A stretch of DNA of 64,000 bases from Pullulanibacillus camelliae (lineage in GTDB: Bacteria; Bacillota; Bacilli; Bacillales; Sporolactobacillaceae): assembly GCF_014642655.1 (NCBI RefSeq), contig NZ_BMIR01000018.1:1-64000 (forward strand). The letters are read 5' to 3'. The notes under the pieces are model-generated. The model had not been told where the DNA came from and searched no databases. It worked only from the letters and a program-made list of their open reading frames with translations. Shown in pieces: positions 15,605 to 24,177 of this stretch (within the stretch, counting starts at the first letter, position 1; each line of letters opens with the position of its first letter). Position numbers and translations under genes: made by a program.

Positions 15605-16621
15605 ATGCGCTATTCAAGACAAATCTTGTTCTCTCCTATAGGAGAAAGCGGGCAAGGAAAAATTAGCAGCAAGCATGTCATGATCATTGGAGCTGGGGCA
15701 CTTGGTTCGGGTATTGCCGAAGCACTTGTTCGATCAGGAATAGGTCAGCTTACACTTATTGATCGTGATTATGTTGAAATGAGTAATCTGCAGCGCCAAC
15801 AGTTATATTGCGAACGAGATGCCAAGGAACAATTACCAAAAGCAATTGCGGCTAAAAAAAGATTAGAGGCGATTAATTCGAATGTAAAAATACATGTAGA
15901 TGTGTTGGATATTTCTTCTCAAGAAATCATGAGTAAAGCTAAGCATGTCCAGTTAATCATAGATGCCACAGATAATTTTGATACCCGATTAATGATCAAT
16001 GATGTGGCTGAGAAGCTTAGCATTCCATGGATTTATGGGGCATGCGTGGGAAGCTCTGGTATCACTTTTGCAATTGTTCCTGGGCAGACCCCATGCTTTA
16101 ACTGCCTTTGGAAGAGTGTTCCAATACATAGTGCTCAGACATGCGATACAATCGGTGTCATCAGTTCAGCTGTCAATATGGTTGTTGCCTATCAAATGAC
16201 TGACGCATTAAAAATCTTAGTGGAAGATTGGCAGGCATTAAGCAGAAAGCTTATATTTTTTGATCTTTGGAATAACGTTCATAAAGAAATTGATGTGAGT
16301 CAGGTGAAAAATAAAGACTGTCCAAGCTGTGGTGAAGCGCCCACCTATCCTTATTTGTCATATAACAAGCTGATGCAATCTACAGTATTATGCGGGAGGG
16401 ATACAGTACAAATAAGACGACCTGAAACCTATTCATTCAATCTAACAGAGTTGGAGGAAAAGTTTTCTAAGCAAGAGCTAGTCGTTCAAAGGAATCCCTA
16501 TCTACTGACAATTGATTTTAATCCACAAAAAATGGTGATATTCAAAGATGGACGTGTCCTCATACATGGAACTCAGGATATATCTGAGGCCAAGCGATTA
16601 TATTATAAATTTTTAGGCTGA
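15605..16621 (+). CDS. moeB: Molybdopterin-synthase adenylyltransferase MoeB (set 1)
   Basis: A 338-aa ThiF/MoeB/HesA-family enzyme that adenylates the C-terminal Gly-Gly of MoaD so that it can be sulfurated. The nucleotide loop GAGALGSG is at about 31-38 and DRDYVEMSNLQRQQLY follows. Zinc-binding CxxC pairs are CFNC (about 163) and CPSC (about 240). An extra C-terminal domain of about 90 aa (VLCGRDTVQIRR...IHGTQDISEAKR) is shared with the set-2 MoeB. GGTGGTGAAAG precedes the ATG. First gene of an eight-gene co-directional run behind the Fnr-type box. Confidence 0.92.
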   Translation: MRYSRQILFSPIGESGQGKISSKHVMIIGAGALGSGIAEALVRSGIGQLTLIDRDYVEMSNLQRQQLYCERDAKEQLPKAIAAKKRLEAINSNVKIHVDVLDISSQEIMSKAKHVQLIIDATDNFDTRLMINDVAEKLSIPWIYGACVGSSGITFAIVPGQTPCFNCLWKSVPIHSAQTCDTIGVISSAVNMVVAYQMTDALKILVEDWQALSRKLIFFDLWNNVHKEIDVSQVKNKDCPSCGEAPTYPYLSYNKLMQSTVLCGRDTVQIRRPETYSFNLTELEEKFSKQELVVQRNPYLLTIDFNPQKMVIFKDGRVLIHGTQDISEAKRLYYKFLG

Positions 16622-16647
16622 TAAGGAAGGTTAACAATGAAAAAAAT

Positions 16648-17421
16648 ATGAAATGGATTGCTGTAGCAATAATCCTCACTTTTACACTAATAGTTTCGAG
16701 TGGCTGCGGACAAGAGAATAAAGCAAATAGCTCAAAAGAACTGACGATATCGGCAGCTGCTAGTTTGAAAGACAGTATGATGGAAATAGCAAAAGCTTAT
16801 AAAAGCCAGCACCCTGATAGTCAATTAGACTTTAATTTTGGCGGCTCTGGAACACTGCGGCAACAAATTGCTCAGGGAGCTCCAGTCGATCTTTTTTTAG
16901 CAGCTTCAGAGTCTGACGTTAATGCTTTAGTGGCAAATAAGAAAATTATTTCAGATACGGCAACGCCCTTTTTGGGAAATGTTCTTGTGCTCATTGCTCC
17001 AAAACAATCAGATACTAAAGATCTTAAATCATTGATTCAAGAGAAAAAGCGATTAGCCATCGCTACGCCTAAGGCAGCCCCGGCAGGAGATTATGCAAAA
17101 GAAGCTTTAACGCATCTCAATTTGTGGAAAGACGCGCAGGAAAATCTAGTCTATGGAAAAGATGTAAGACATGTTTTGACATTGGTAGAGGAAAAAAGCG
17201 TTGAGGGTGGCATCGTTTATAATTCGGATGCTTTGGTAAGCAACAAGGTTAAAGTGGTAGAAAAGGTGAATCCTACAGCTTATTCATCCATTATATATGA
17301 TGCGGGTGTTGTTTCAGGATCAAAACAAAAAACAGCAGCTAAAGCATTTTTGAACTATTTACAAGGAACGAAAGCGCAGCAAATATTTAAAAAATATGGC
17401 TTTGCTTCTCCAAAAAAATAA
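16648..17421 (+). CDS. modA: Molybdate ABC transporter substrate-binding protein ModA (set 1)
   Basis: A 257-aa extracellular lipoprotein that binds molybdate. The signal segment ends in a lipobox (VSSGC, Cys about 20). Family motifs are ISAAASLKDSM, FGGSGTLRQQIAQGAPVDLF and YGKDVRHVL. The strong RBS AAGGAAGG (16623-16630) is spaced for an ATG at 16637, but that frame stops after four codons at a TGA that overlaps ATG 16648. Translation of modA may thus depend on re-initiation, or the distance is tolerated. Paralogue of the gene at 53297. Confidence 0.93.
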   Translation: MKWIAVAIILTFTLIVSSGCGQENKANSSKELTISAAASLKDSMMEIAKAYKSQHPDSQLDFNFGGSGTLRQQIAQGAPVDLFLAASESDVNALVANKKIISDTATPFLGNVLVLIAPKQSDTKDLKSLIQEKKRLAIATPKAAPAGDYAKEALTHLNLWKDAQENLVYGKDVRHVLTLVEEKSVEGGIVYNSDALVSNKVKVVEKVNPTAYSSIIYDAGVVSGSKQKTAAKAFLNYLQGTKAQQIFKKYGFASPKK

Positions 17422-17463
17422 TAGTCATGTTAAGCAATTTTCTTTTTAAGCAGGTGGGAGAAG

Positions 17464-18129
17464 ATGACAAATAGCTTTTGGTTTCCCATTCAACTATCAC
17501 TTTTAGTCGCGGTCGTTGCTGCCATTCTTGTGTTTATTGTCGGTATTTGTGTTTCCCGTTTATTTGTATCAAAGCGATTCAAGGGGAAATTGGTTTGGGA
17601 AACCGTGTTCATGCTTCCTCTTGTGCTTCCACCCTCTGTGGTTGGTTATCTATTAATCCTATTTTTTGGAACCAATAGTATAGTGGGGCAATGCTTTGAA
17701 AAACTATTGGGAACAACATTAATGTTTACCCCATGGGCTAATATCATTGCTGCCAGTGTGGTAGCCTTTCCGCTCATGTTCCAATCTGCAAATATCGGAT
17801 TTGAGTCAATTAGTAAAGATGTGATAGGTGCCGCAAGGGTTGATGGAGCATCAGAGCTTTGTATATTAATAAAAATTATGCTGCCTATGGCAGGGAAAGC
17901 ATTAATGACAGGAGCAATATTAAGCTTTACCAGAGCACTAGGCGAATTTGGAGCGACGTTAATGTTTGCAGGTAATATACCTGGGAAGACGGAAACCATT
18001 CCAACAGCAATATATGTAGCTATAGAATCAGGTGAAAACAGACTGACTTACCTATATGTGCTCATTAGTATCTGTACCGCATTTATTTTACTCGTCATTA
18101 CAAATAGTTTTAAGCGCTATAAGTATTAA
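17464..18129 (+). CDS. modB: Molybdate ABC transporter permease ModB (set 1)
   Basis: A 221-aa permease with five to six membrane helices, forming the molybdate channel with ModA. The cytoplasmic coupling loop of ABC permeases is visible as AARVDGASELCILIKIMLP, followed by ALGEFGATLMFAGNIPGKT, a ModB signature. No modC ATPase gene follows here or in set 2. In B. subtilis modAB are likewise without modC, so an ATPase is presumably borrowed. The sequence is closely similar to the set-2 ModB. Confidence 0.93.
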   Translation: MTNSFWFPIQLSLLVAVVAAILVFIVGICVSRLFVSKRFKGKLVWETVFMLPLVLPPSVVGYLLILFFGTNSIVGQCFEKLLGTTLMFTPWANIIAASVVAFPLMFQSANIGFESISKDVIGAARVDGASELCILIKIMLPMAGKALMTGAILSFTRALGEFGATLMFAGNIPGKTETIPTAIYVAIESGENRLTYLYVLISICTAFILLVITNSFKRYKY

Positions 18130-18171
18130 TTCAAGCCGTTTAATGCTGCGGATGGGAGGGAGTATAAGTTG

Positions 18172-18657
18172 ATGTCTACTTTTACACATTTTAATGAGCA
18201 AGGACGAGCAAAAATGGTTGACATTACATATAAACAGTCAACCTATCGGACAGCAATCGCTCAGTCAAGCATTCATGTGAATCAAGATATCTATAACAAA
18301 ATAATCAATAACACCAATGAAAAAGGAGATGTGTTGGCTGTTGCACAGGTTGCTGGAATTATGGCAGCAAAACAAACCGCCCATATTATTCCATTGTGTC
18401 ATCCCCTCTTTCTAAGTGGCATTGATATTACGTTTAATTGGGAGAGAGACGATGAAGAGTATCAATTGGTGATTCTAGTGACGGCTGAAACAAAAGGGAG
18501 TACAGGAGTTGAAATGGAGGCTTTAACTGCTGCATCTGTATGTGCCTTGACAGTCTATGATATGTGCAAAGCTGTCGATAAAGGAATGAGAATTGGCTCG
18601 ACCTTCTTGCTTCAAAAAACAGGTGGAAAAAGCGGGACATATCAACGAGAAATGTAA
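18172..18657 (+). CDS. moaC: Cyclic pyranopterin monophosphate synthase MoaC (set 1)
   Basis: A 161-aa enzyme that, after MoaA, completes cyclic pyranopterin monophosphate from GTP. Signatures are [17 protein letters not shown] (about 66-75) and [20 protein letters not shown] with the lysine-rich KAVDKGM. ATG 18172 is preferred to the TTG at 18169 since GGGAGGGAG (18154-18162) lies 9 nt upstream and homologues start MSTFTHF. The set-2 paralogue lies on the other strand at 47927-48418. Confidence 0.94.
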   Translation: MSTFTHFNEQGRAKMVDITYKQSTYRTAIAQSSIHVNQDIYNKIINNTNEKGDVLAVAQVAGIMAAKQTAHIIPLCHPLFLSGIDITFNWERDDEEYQLVILVTAETKGSTGVEMEALTAASVCALTVYDMCKAVDKGMRIGSTFLLQKTGGKSGTYQREM

Positions 18658-18692
18658 AGTCTAAAAGTCATAAAGTTAAAGGGGTCTTTACC

Positions 18693-19961
18693 ATGGTTGA
18701 GATGAGAAAACCGATCGAAGTTTCAGAAGCTGTTAAACGGATAGTGTCACACGCAAAAACGGGAGAAGTGGAAGCCGTCCATATTAACGATGCCTATGGA
18801 AGGGTTTTGGGAGAAGCTGTCATTGCCTCGCATCCTGTTCCTCCTTTTGACCGATCCCCTTATGATGGGTTTGCCATTCGTTCTCAGGACACTAAAGCGG
18901 CTAGTAGAGAAAATCAAGTGGCGTTCAAGGTTATAGAGACGATCGGTGCGGGCTATGTTGCAAGCAAAGCGCTCGGCCCGTTTGAGACGATAAGAATCAT
19001 GACGGGAGCGCAACTGCCGAAAGCGTGTGATGCGGTCGTAAAACTTGAGCTTACTTCAGAATTTGAGCGATCTGGAGAAAAATATATGACCATTCATCGA
19101 CCGTATGCCTCTGGTGAAAATGTATCCTTTCAAGGAGAAGATACAGAAAAAAATACCGTAATTGTTAAAAAAGGTGAAAGAATTACTCCGGGGGTCATGG
19201 CGGTATTGGCAACCTTTGGGTACGAATACATTAAAGTCGCAAAAAAACCAATCGTCGCAGTATTTGCTACGGGATCTGAATTGCTCGATATATCAGATGC
19301 GTTGCAGCCCGGTAAGATTCGCAATAGTAATGCTTTGATGATTTGCAGTCAAATTAAGCGTGCAGGTGGGACTCCTAAATATTTAGGAACCCTTAAGGAT
19401 GATTTAACGCTTTGCTACGCATCCATTCAGCAGGCTATGGAAGAGGCAGATATGATTATAACAACAGGGGGTGTGTCTGTTGGTGATTTTGACTACTTAC
19501 CTGATGTTTATAGACAGCTTGGCGCAGAGGTACTTTTCAATAAAGTGGCGATGCGACCTGGAAGTGTTACAACTGTTGCACTTTGTAACGAGAAATATTT
19601 ATTTGGCCTATCAGGCAATCCTTCCGCAAGCTTTATAGGGTTTGAGCTTTTTGTGCGCCCTGTTATTAGAACTTGGTTGTTTTCTGAGAAACCACATCTG
19701 AGAAAAGGCCAAGCTATTCTTGGAGGAGACTTTTTAAAACCCAATCCTTTCACGCGATTTGTTGGTGGAAAGCTGTGTTTCGATGAGCGGGGGATGGTTG
19801 TTGTACCGAGTCATTTTACAAAATCTAATGCGGTTGTCATGTTAAGTGCTATTGATGCTTTAATCGTGTTGCCTGGTAGATCCAGAGATTTTAAAACAGG
19901 TGACAAAGTCAATATTGTGCTTTTGGAGGACCTTAAAGGGAGTGAATGGCCGTGGACATGA
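18693..19961 (+). CDS. moeA: Molybdopterin molybdenumtransferase MoeA (set 1)
   Basis: A 422-aa enzyme that inserts molybdate into adenylylated molybdopterin. Recognised by PPFDRSPYDGFAIRS near residue 50, MTGAQLPKACDAVVKLE (about 105), GENVSFQGEDT, and the MoCF-binding motif TTGGVSVGDFDYLP with GNPSASFIGFELF. Length is normal. Its end overlaps the mobB::moaE start by 16 nt. It is an unfused paralogue of the gene at 50742. Confidence 0.94.
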   Translation: MVEMRKPIEVSEAVKRIVSHAKTGEVEAVHINDAYGRVLGEAVIASHPVPPFDRSPYDGFAIRSQDTKAASRENQVAFKVIETIGAGYVASKALGPFETIRIMTGAQLPKACDAVVKLELTSEFERSGEKYMTIHRPYASGENVSFQGEDTEKNTVIVKKGERITPGVMAVLATFGYEYIKVAKKPIVAVFATGSELLDISDALQPGKIRNSNALMICSQIKRAGGTPKYLGTLKDDLTLCYASIQQAMEEADMIITTGGVSVGDFDYLPDVYRQLGAEVLFNKVAMRPGSVTTVALCNEKYLFGLSGNPSASFIGFELFVRPVIRTWLFSEKPHLRKGQAILGGDFLKPNPFTRFVGGKLCFDERGMVVVPSHFTKSNAVVMLSAIDALIVLPGRSRDFKTGDKVNIVLLEDLKGSEWPWT

Positions 19962-20944
19962 AGCTTCCAGTATTACAGATTGTTGGTTATCAAAACAGTG
20001 GTAAAACGCGTATTGTTTGTGACTTACTTGAAGAAAGTAAACAGCACCATTTCAAAGTGGCTACTTTAAAGCATCATGGGCATGGTGGGAAACCGAACAT
20101 TGAAGATGAGAAAAAAGATAGTGGGCGTCATCGTCTATCAGGCTCACTTATCTCGGGAGTAGAGGGTGCAGGTCTGTTACAAATGGTGGTACAGAGAGAA
20201 GAAGAATGGGAGCTTGAGCATATCCTGCGCTTTTATCACGTTCATGGCGTTGATCTTATATTAGTAGAAGGATATAAACAAGCCGCTTACCCTAAAATTG
20301 CAGTCATTAGAAATGCAAACGACATGGAGATCGTCGATCAAGTAAGTAACATTGTCGCAATTATTACCGCAATACCGCTAACCAATACTACTATTCACCA
20401 TCCAATCTTTTCAATTCATGATAAAAAGAGCTATCAAGATTGGTTTACACATTATATTAAGAAGCAGAGGAAAAAGATGCAGATGTTTCAAATCACTGAT
20501 CACCCCATCTTAATAGAAGAGGTCACTCAAAAAGTCTTGTCACATGAAGCGGGTGCTGTCGTTAATTTTATTGGGACAGTAAGAGAGTTTACGGGAGGAA
20601 AGCAAACGTTAGCGTTAGAGTATGAATCGTATGTTTCGATGGCGGAAAAACAATTGAGAAAAATAGGGAGGGAGATAGTATGTAAATGGCCAGAAGCAAG
20701 AATAGCTATCACGCATCGCGTTGGTCATTTGCAAATATCAGATATCGCCGTTGTGATTGCTGTTTCTACGCCTCATCGTAATGACGCTTATGAAGCCAAT
20801 CAATATGCGATTGAGCGCATAAAACAAATTGTGCCCATTTGGAAGAAGGAATATTGGCAAGATGGAACGGAATGGATTGGTAATCAGCAAGAGACGATAA
20901 GCTACCCAAGTGGGAAGCCAGAGGATGTGATCTTCAATGATTAA
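19946..20944 (+). CDS. MobB-MoaE fusion protein
   Basis: A 332-aa two-domain protein. Residues 1 to about 170 are MobB, a GTP-binding adaptor for guanine-dinucleotide attachment: Walker A GYQNSGKTR (14-22), KHHGHGG, GVEGAG, LILVEGYKQ. Residues about 178-332 are MoaE, the large subunit of molybdopterin synthase: NFIGTVREFTGGK, LEYESYVSMAEKQL, ITHRVGHLQISDIAVVIAVS, and the C-terminal PIWKKEYW.DGTEWIG. The two parts are joined by a lysine-rich linker (KKQRKKMQM). In set 2 the same proteins are two genes with a 4-nt overlap, so the fusion could have arisen by a one-base change of frame. Confidence 0.93.
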   Translation: MAVDMKLPVLQIVGYQNSGKTRIVCDLLEESKQHHFKVATLKHHGHGGKPNIEDEKKDSGRHRLSGSLISGVEGAGLLQMVVQREEEWELEHILRFYHVHGVDLILVEGYKQAAYPKIAVIRNANDMEIVDQVSNIVAIITAIPLTNTTIHHPIFSIHDKKSYQDWFTHYIKKQRKKMQMFQITDHPILIEEVTQKVLSHEAGAVVNFIGTVREFTGGKQTLALEYESYVSMAEKQLRKIGREIVCKWPEARIAITHRVGHLQISDIAVVIAVSTPHRNDAYEANQYAIERIKQIVPIWKKEYWQDGTEWIGNQQETISYPSGKPEDVIFND

Positions 20945-21167
20945 AGTGTTGTGTTTTGCCTATTTAAAAGAAAAAGTTGGGAATGACAGACTTGTATTGG
21001 AGGACGCCTCTTTGACTGTAGATGAACTCTTATGCAAGCTTGAAAAAGAATATGCGATTGATACGAAGACGATCATGGTAGCCATTAACGAAGAATACGC
21101 CATTAAGGAAGATGTAATCCATGCGGGTGATACTGTGGCATTAATTCCTCCTGTCAGTGGAGGATGA
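20937..21167 (+). CDS. moaD: Molybdopterin synthase sulfur carrier MoaD (set 1)
   Basis: A 76-aa ubiquitin-fold protein ending PPVSGG; the Gly-Gly end is adenylated by MoeB and turned into a thiocarboxylate that gives sulfur to MoaE. Overlaps the end of the mobB::moaE gene by 8 nt, so the two synthase subunits are translationally coupled. Normal length. Confidence 0.94.
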   Translation: MIKVLCFAYLKEKVGNDRLVLEDASLTVDELLCKLEKEYAIDTKTIMVAINEEYAIKEDVIHAGDTVALIPPVSGG

Positions 21168-21279
21168 ACAGATGCGACTGAGACATACTGATGTAAAAAA
21201 ATGAACGATCACCCCCGTTTGGTGCTATATTTTAAAAATGAGCTGCAATGCAGTACTTATGAATGGGAGAAATGAGAAG

Positions 21280-22299
21280 ATGTCAACAGTGAATGCTATT
21301 AGAGACCAGTTGAGACGCCCTTTAAGAGATTTACGTATTTCGGTCACTGATCAGTGCAATTTTCGCTGCACCTATTGTATGCCTGCTGAAATTTTTGGTC
21401 CAAATTTTCAATTTATGAAAAAGGAAGAACGGCTGACTTTTGAAGAAATGGAGCAACTTGTTCGTTGTTTTGCTAGACTTGGTGTTGTAAAGGTAAGACT
21501 AACTGGAGGGGAGCCCTTATTAAGAAAGGATTTGCATTTATTTATAGAACGTCTTTCAAAGATCGAACAGATTGAAGATGTGGCCCTCACCACAAATGGT
21601 GTTTTACTGACAAAGTATGCGAAGCTTTTAAAAACGTCTGGTCTTCGAAGAGTAAATGTGAGTTTAGATGCGATAGATGATGATGTATTTAACACAATTA
21701 ACGGGCGTGCTATTGGTGTGAGTCATATATTAAAAGGTATAGAATCGGCTAGAAACGCCGGCCTTGAAGCAAAGGTTAACATGGTTGTTAAAAGAGGGAT
21801 GAATGAAGAGCAAATTCTTCCAATGGCCGCTCATTTTAAGAAGGAAGGGATATGCTTAAGATATATTGAATTTATGGATGTTGGCAACACGAATGAATGG
21901 AACCCCTCTTCGGTTGTCACGAAGAAGGAAATTCTTGCTGAATTAAGCCAACATTTTAAGCTCACTCCTTTAAAGGCGGCCTATTATGGTGAAGTGGCTA
22001 ATCGTTATCGATATGCTGACTCGAATACGGAAGTTGGTTTTATCCCATCAGTATCTGAGTCGTTTTGCTCGAATTGTACAAGAGCGAGAATATCTGCTGA
22101 GGGCAAGTTATATACCTGTCTATTTGCTACGGACGGGTTTGACTTAAGAGCATTGCTTCGTAAAGGGGTCAGTGATGAGGATTTGATTGAAATCATCTCA
22201 CGAATATGGGGCAAAAGAACAGATCGCTACTCTGACCTCCGCAAACTATCTGCCAAAAAACAAAAAAAGAAAATCGAGATGCATTATATTGGTGGCTAG
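21280..22299 (+). CDS. moaA: GTP 3',8-cyclase MoaA (set 1)
   Basis: A 339-aa radical SAM enzyme, the first step of Moco synthesis. The N-terminal cluster ligands are Cys26, Cys30, Cys33 (QCNFRCTYC), and the C-terminal cluster is CSNC plus a Cys 13 residues on ([15 protein letters not shown]). It ends with the conserved Gly-Gly (HYIGG). ATG 21280 is chosen because GGGAGA (21265-21270) lies 9 nt upstream and homologues begin here; the frame is open from 21238. A 112-bp gap separates it from moaD, yet it is co-directional. A terminator overlaps the stop codon. Confidence 0.94.
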   Translation: MSTVNAIRDQLRRPLRDLRISVTDQCNFRCTYCMPAEIFGPNFQFMKKEERLTFEEMEQLVRCFARLGVVKVRLTGGEPLLRKDLHLFIERLSKIEQIEDVALTTNGVLLTKYAKLLKTSGLRRVNVSLDAIDDDVFNTINGRAIGVSHILKGIESARNAGLEAKVNMVVKRGMNEEQILPMAAHFKKEGICLRYIEFMDVGNTNEWNPSSVVTKKEILAELSQHFKLTPLKAAYYGEVANRYRYADSNTEVGFIPSVSESFCSNCTRARISAEGKLYTCLFATDGFDLRALLRKGVSDEDLIEIISRIWGKRTDRYSDLRKLSAKKQKKKIEMHYIGG

Positions 22300-22330
22300 T
22301 ACTGTTACTTGAAAGTACTAGCTTTTTGTT
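22295..22330 (+). terminator. Intrinsic terminator of Moco operon 1
   Basis: GCTAGTACT (22295-22303) pairs with AGTACTAGC (22314-22322), followed by TTTTTGTT. The stem includes the moaA stop codon. Confidence 0.85.
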
Positions 22331-22331
22331 G

Positions 22332-22490
22332 TACTATCAGCATTTATAACTTCGCTGACGCTCTCAAAGGAAGAGAGTATAAGTGTCACTTTGGCTTTCG
22401 CCTTCTAAGGCTTGCGGGCACCCTAAGTGTGTGATTGGCAAAAATCACATCAGGAGTACCAGCGAAGTGGTGCAAGCCAAGTTTTCTAAT
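22332..22490 (+). repeat. Interspersed repeat R1, copy 2
   Basis: About 159 bp, starting TACTATCAG and ending AAGCCAAGTTTTCTAA. The 5' half can fold as CTCTC/GAGAG, and the 3' half as a long hairpin GGCTTGC..CACC / GGTGCAAGCC with an inner GTGATT/AATCAC stem. It directly follows the moaA terminator. The interval from 22491 to the mini ORF at 22780 shows nothing else recognisable. Confidence 0.85.
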
Positions 22491-22779
22491 GCGATGGAAT
22501 GATGAAAGGGTTTAGGTATCAATTAAATGAGTATAAAAGGATTTAAAAAATAATGTGAAATATACCATTTCCATTCGAATCCCTTATGAGCGCATACTGG
22601 ATCTGCCGTAATATACGAACACCATCTATGGAATTAAGGAAAGGGTGATAAACTTTTTTCCTTTTAAGCATGACCTATTCAAAGTAAACCGCCCAACGCC
22701 CGGATTGCTATAATGCTCTTTTCCTGGTAGAAGGAGGAACTGCCCTTCGCCGTGCTTATAGAAATAAGAAGAGCCTTAT

Positions 22780-22881
22780 TTAATATTGCTTTCGCTTATA
22801 AACAAGGAAAAATAATAATGCCAAAAGGATGAATGGCAGGACGGTATAAAGCGTCCAAGTGAGATCATGTAAAAAATTCAA
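22780..22881 (-). CDS. Mini membrane protein downstream of qox (33 aa)
   Basis: TTG start at 22881 with AGGAGG (reverse complement of 22891-22896) 8-9 nt upstream. The product has one membrane helix (TVLPFILLALLFFLVYK) and a basic C-terminus (KRKQY), typical of small oxidase- or membrane-associated peptides. It is the last of three tiny ORFs, each with its own strong RBS, trailing qoxABCD on the same strand. I do not recognise a named family. Confidence 0.6.
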   Translation of the reverse strand: MNFLHDLTWTLYTVLPFILLALLFFLVYKRKQY

Positions 22882-22940
22882 AGCAAACGCCTCCTAACGT
22901 GTATCATCTATTCAAACGGCTAAGAAATATAAGAACCGGA

Positions 22941-23051
22941 TTACTTAACCCCCCATCGTTTACGTTTATAGATCCTGTACCAAACAAATGATGAGACTGA
23001 GGCGATAATTAAAAGTGCCCCAAGTAAAATGATGTAGAGAATAGTATTAAT
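22941..23051 (-). CDS. Mini membrane protein downstream of qox (36 aa), apparent ATT start
   Basis: An excellent RBS (AAAGGAGGTGA) is followed, 7-8 nt on, by ATT AAT ACT ATT. The frame encodes one membrane helix (TILYIILLGALLIIASVSSF) and a strongly basic tail (YRIYKRKRWGVK). No ATG, GTG or TTG lies in frame at the right distance, so the start would be a rare ATT codon, or the gene is not translated. Hydrophobic helix plus positive-inside tail and RBS together argue for a real gene. Confidence 0.5.
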   Translation of the reverse strand: MNTILYIILLGALLIIASVSSFVWYRIYKRKRWGVK

Positions 23052-23084
23052 AGCGGTTCACCTCCTTTGATCCCTAAAAATCAG

Positions 23085-23234
23085 CTATTTTCTGATATAA
23101 CGTTTTCTTCTAAAAAAATAAGGTAGTGCGCCTAAGACAATCCCAGCAAAAAGAATAACGTATAGAGAAACAATGGATAATTTAAAAATGACCCAAATAA
23201 TTAAAGCTAAAAGGATACCGATAAATATCCACAT
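23085..23234 (-). CDS. Small membrane protein downstream of qoxD (49 aa)
   Basis: ATG at 23234 with TAGGAGG 7 nt upstream, 19 bp after the qoxD stop. The product is almost entirely hydrophobic with two helices (IFIGILLALIIWVIF and YVILFAGIVLGALPYFF) and ends RRKRYIRK. It probably shares the qox transcript. A role as an accessory peptide of the terminal oxidase, by analogy with CydS/CydX, is inference. Confidence 0.65.
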   Translation of the reverse strand: MWIFIGILLALIIWVIFKLSIVSLYVILFAGIVLGALPYFFRRKRYIRK

Positions 23235-23253
23235 GATATCGCCTCCTAATGAT

Positions 23254-23571
23254 TTACTGAACCTGTGAATTAAAGGTCATGATCCAAGCAGATCCGCCAA
23301 CGATCGTAATGACAAAAACGATCCCTAAGATGATGGCAAGGACGTTATAGCGCGGCTTTTCACTTTCTCTAATATGCATAAAGAAGAGAAGCTGAATCAA
23401 AAATTGCAAAGCAGCCATGATCATTATTGTGACAATCAATGCTGTTCTATTCAGCACATGATTAACAACAAGCCATAACGGAAGGATCGTTAGCAGGATG
23501 GATAAGACAAACCCGATAATATATGATGTCGTAGAACCGTGTGATGCTTGGCGGCTTTCGATGTGTTTCAT
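23254..23571 (-). CDS. qoxD: Quinol oxidase subunit IV
   Basis: A 105-aa membrane protein with three helices, the small assembly subunit of haem-copper quinol oxidases. Family marks are GFVLSILLTILPLWLV and LLFFMHIRESEKPRYN. Its ATG follows the qoxC stop directly. Needed in relatives for assembly of subunit I; it carries no cofactors. Confidence 0.93.
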   Translation of the reverse strand: MKHIESRQASHGSTTSYIIGFVLSILLTILPLWLVVNHVLNRTALIVTIMIMAALQFLIQLLFFMHIRESEKPRYNVLAIILGIVFVITIVGGSAWIMTFNSQVQ

Positions 23572-24177
23572 TTACATCACTCCTATGAGATAGACAACAG
23601 TAAAAATAAAAATCCAAACGGCGTCAAGAAAATGCCAATAAAGACTAATAATGGATAGCTTGCGTTCAGTAACAGGTGTAAAGCCACGCCTTGCCACTTG
23701 AATGATGAGACCAATCATCCATATCAAACCAAGAGAAACGTGACAGCCATGGGTCCCCACAAGGGTGAAAAAGCCGGAAAGAAAGGCACTGGTGCTCATC
23801 TTATATCCTTCAGAAACCATGCCTGAAAATTCATGGATCTCAAATCCAACAAATGTAGCTCCGAGAAGCGCTGTGACGATGAGCCAGGTGATCAAGCTTT
23901 TGACATGGCCTTTATTCATCTCTAGTGTTGCGAGTCCACTTGTAAAACTACTGGTGAGCAAAACGAAGGTTTCAATCGTAAACTCTTTGACATCGAATAA
24001 ATCTTGGCTTGTTGGACCCTCTGCATAATGCGTGCGTAAGACAATAAATGTAGCAAAGAGTGCTCCAAATAAGAGAACATCTGAGACTAAGAATAGCCAA
24101 AATCCATCAATTTTTATCGATTCATGCGCTTCGTGTTCTTCATGGTGATCTGTATGATGGGATACAATGTTTTCCAA
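23572..24177 (-). CDS. qoxC: Quinol oxidase subunit III
   Basis: A 201-aa protein with five membrane helices, the subunit III of the haem-copper oxidase family. Motifs: KIDGFWLFLVSDVLLFGALF, EFTIETFVLLTSSF, FLSGFFTLVGTHGCHVSLG, and a C-terminal SLYWHFLDAVWIFIF. Start is TTG 24177 immediately after the qoxB stop, with GGGGGGAAG upstream. Confidence 0.95.
   Translation of the reverse strand: MENIVSHHTDHHEEHEAHESIKIDGFWLFLVSDVLLFGALFATFIVLRTHYAEGPTSQDLFDVKEFTIETFVLLTSSFTSGLATLEMNKGHVKSLITWLIVTALLGATFVGFEIHEFSGMVSEGYKMSTSAFLSGFFTLVGTHGCHVSLGLIWMIGLIIQVARRGFTPVTERKLSIISLYWHFLDAVWIFIFTVVYLIGVM

Noticed and set aside
17422-17463. Loss of modC from both molybdate transporters as an anomaly
   Set aside because: B. 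subtilis also has modAB without an adjacent modC, so this is normal for the group.
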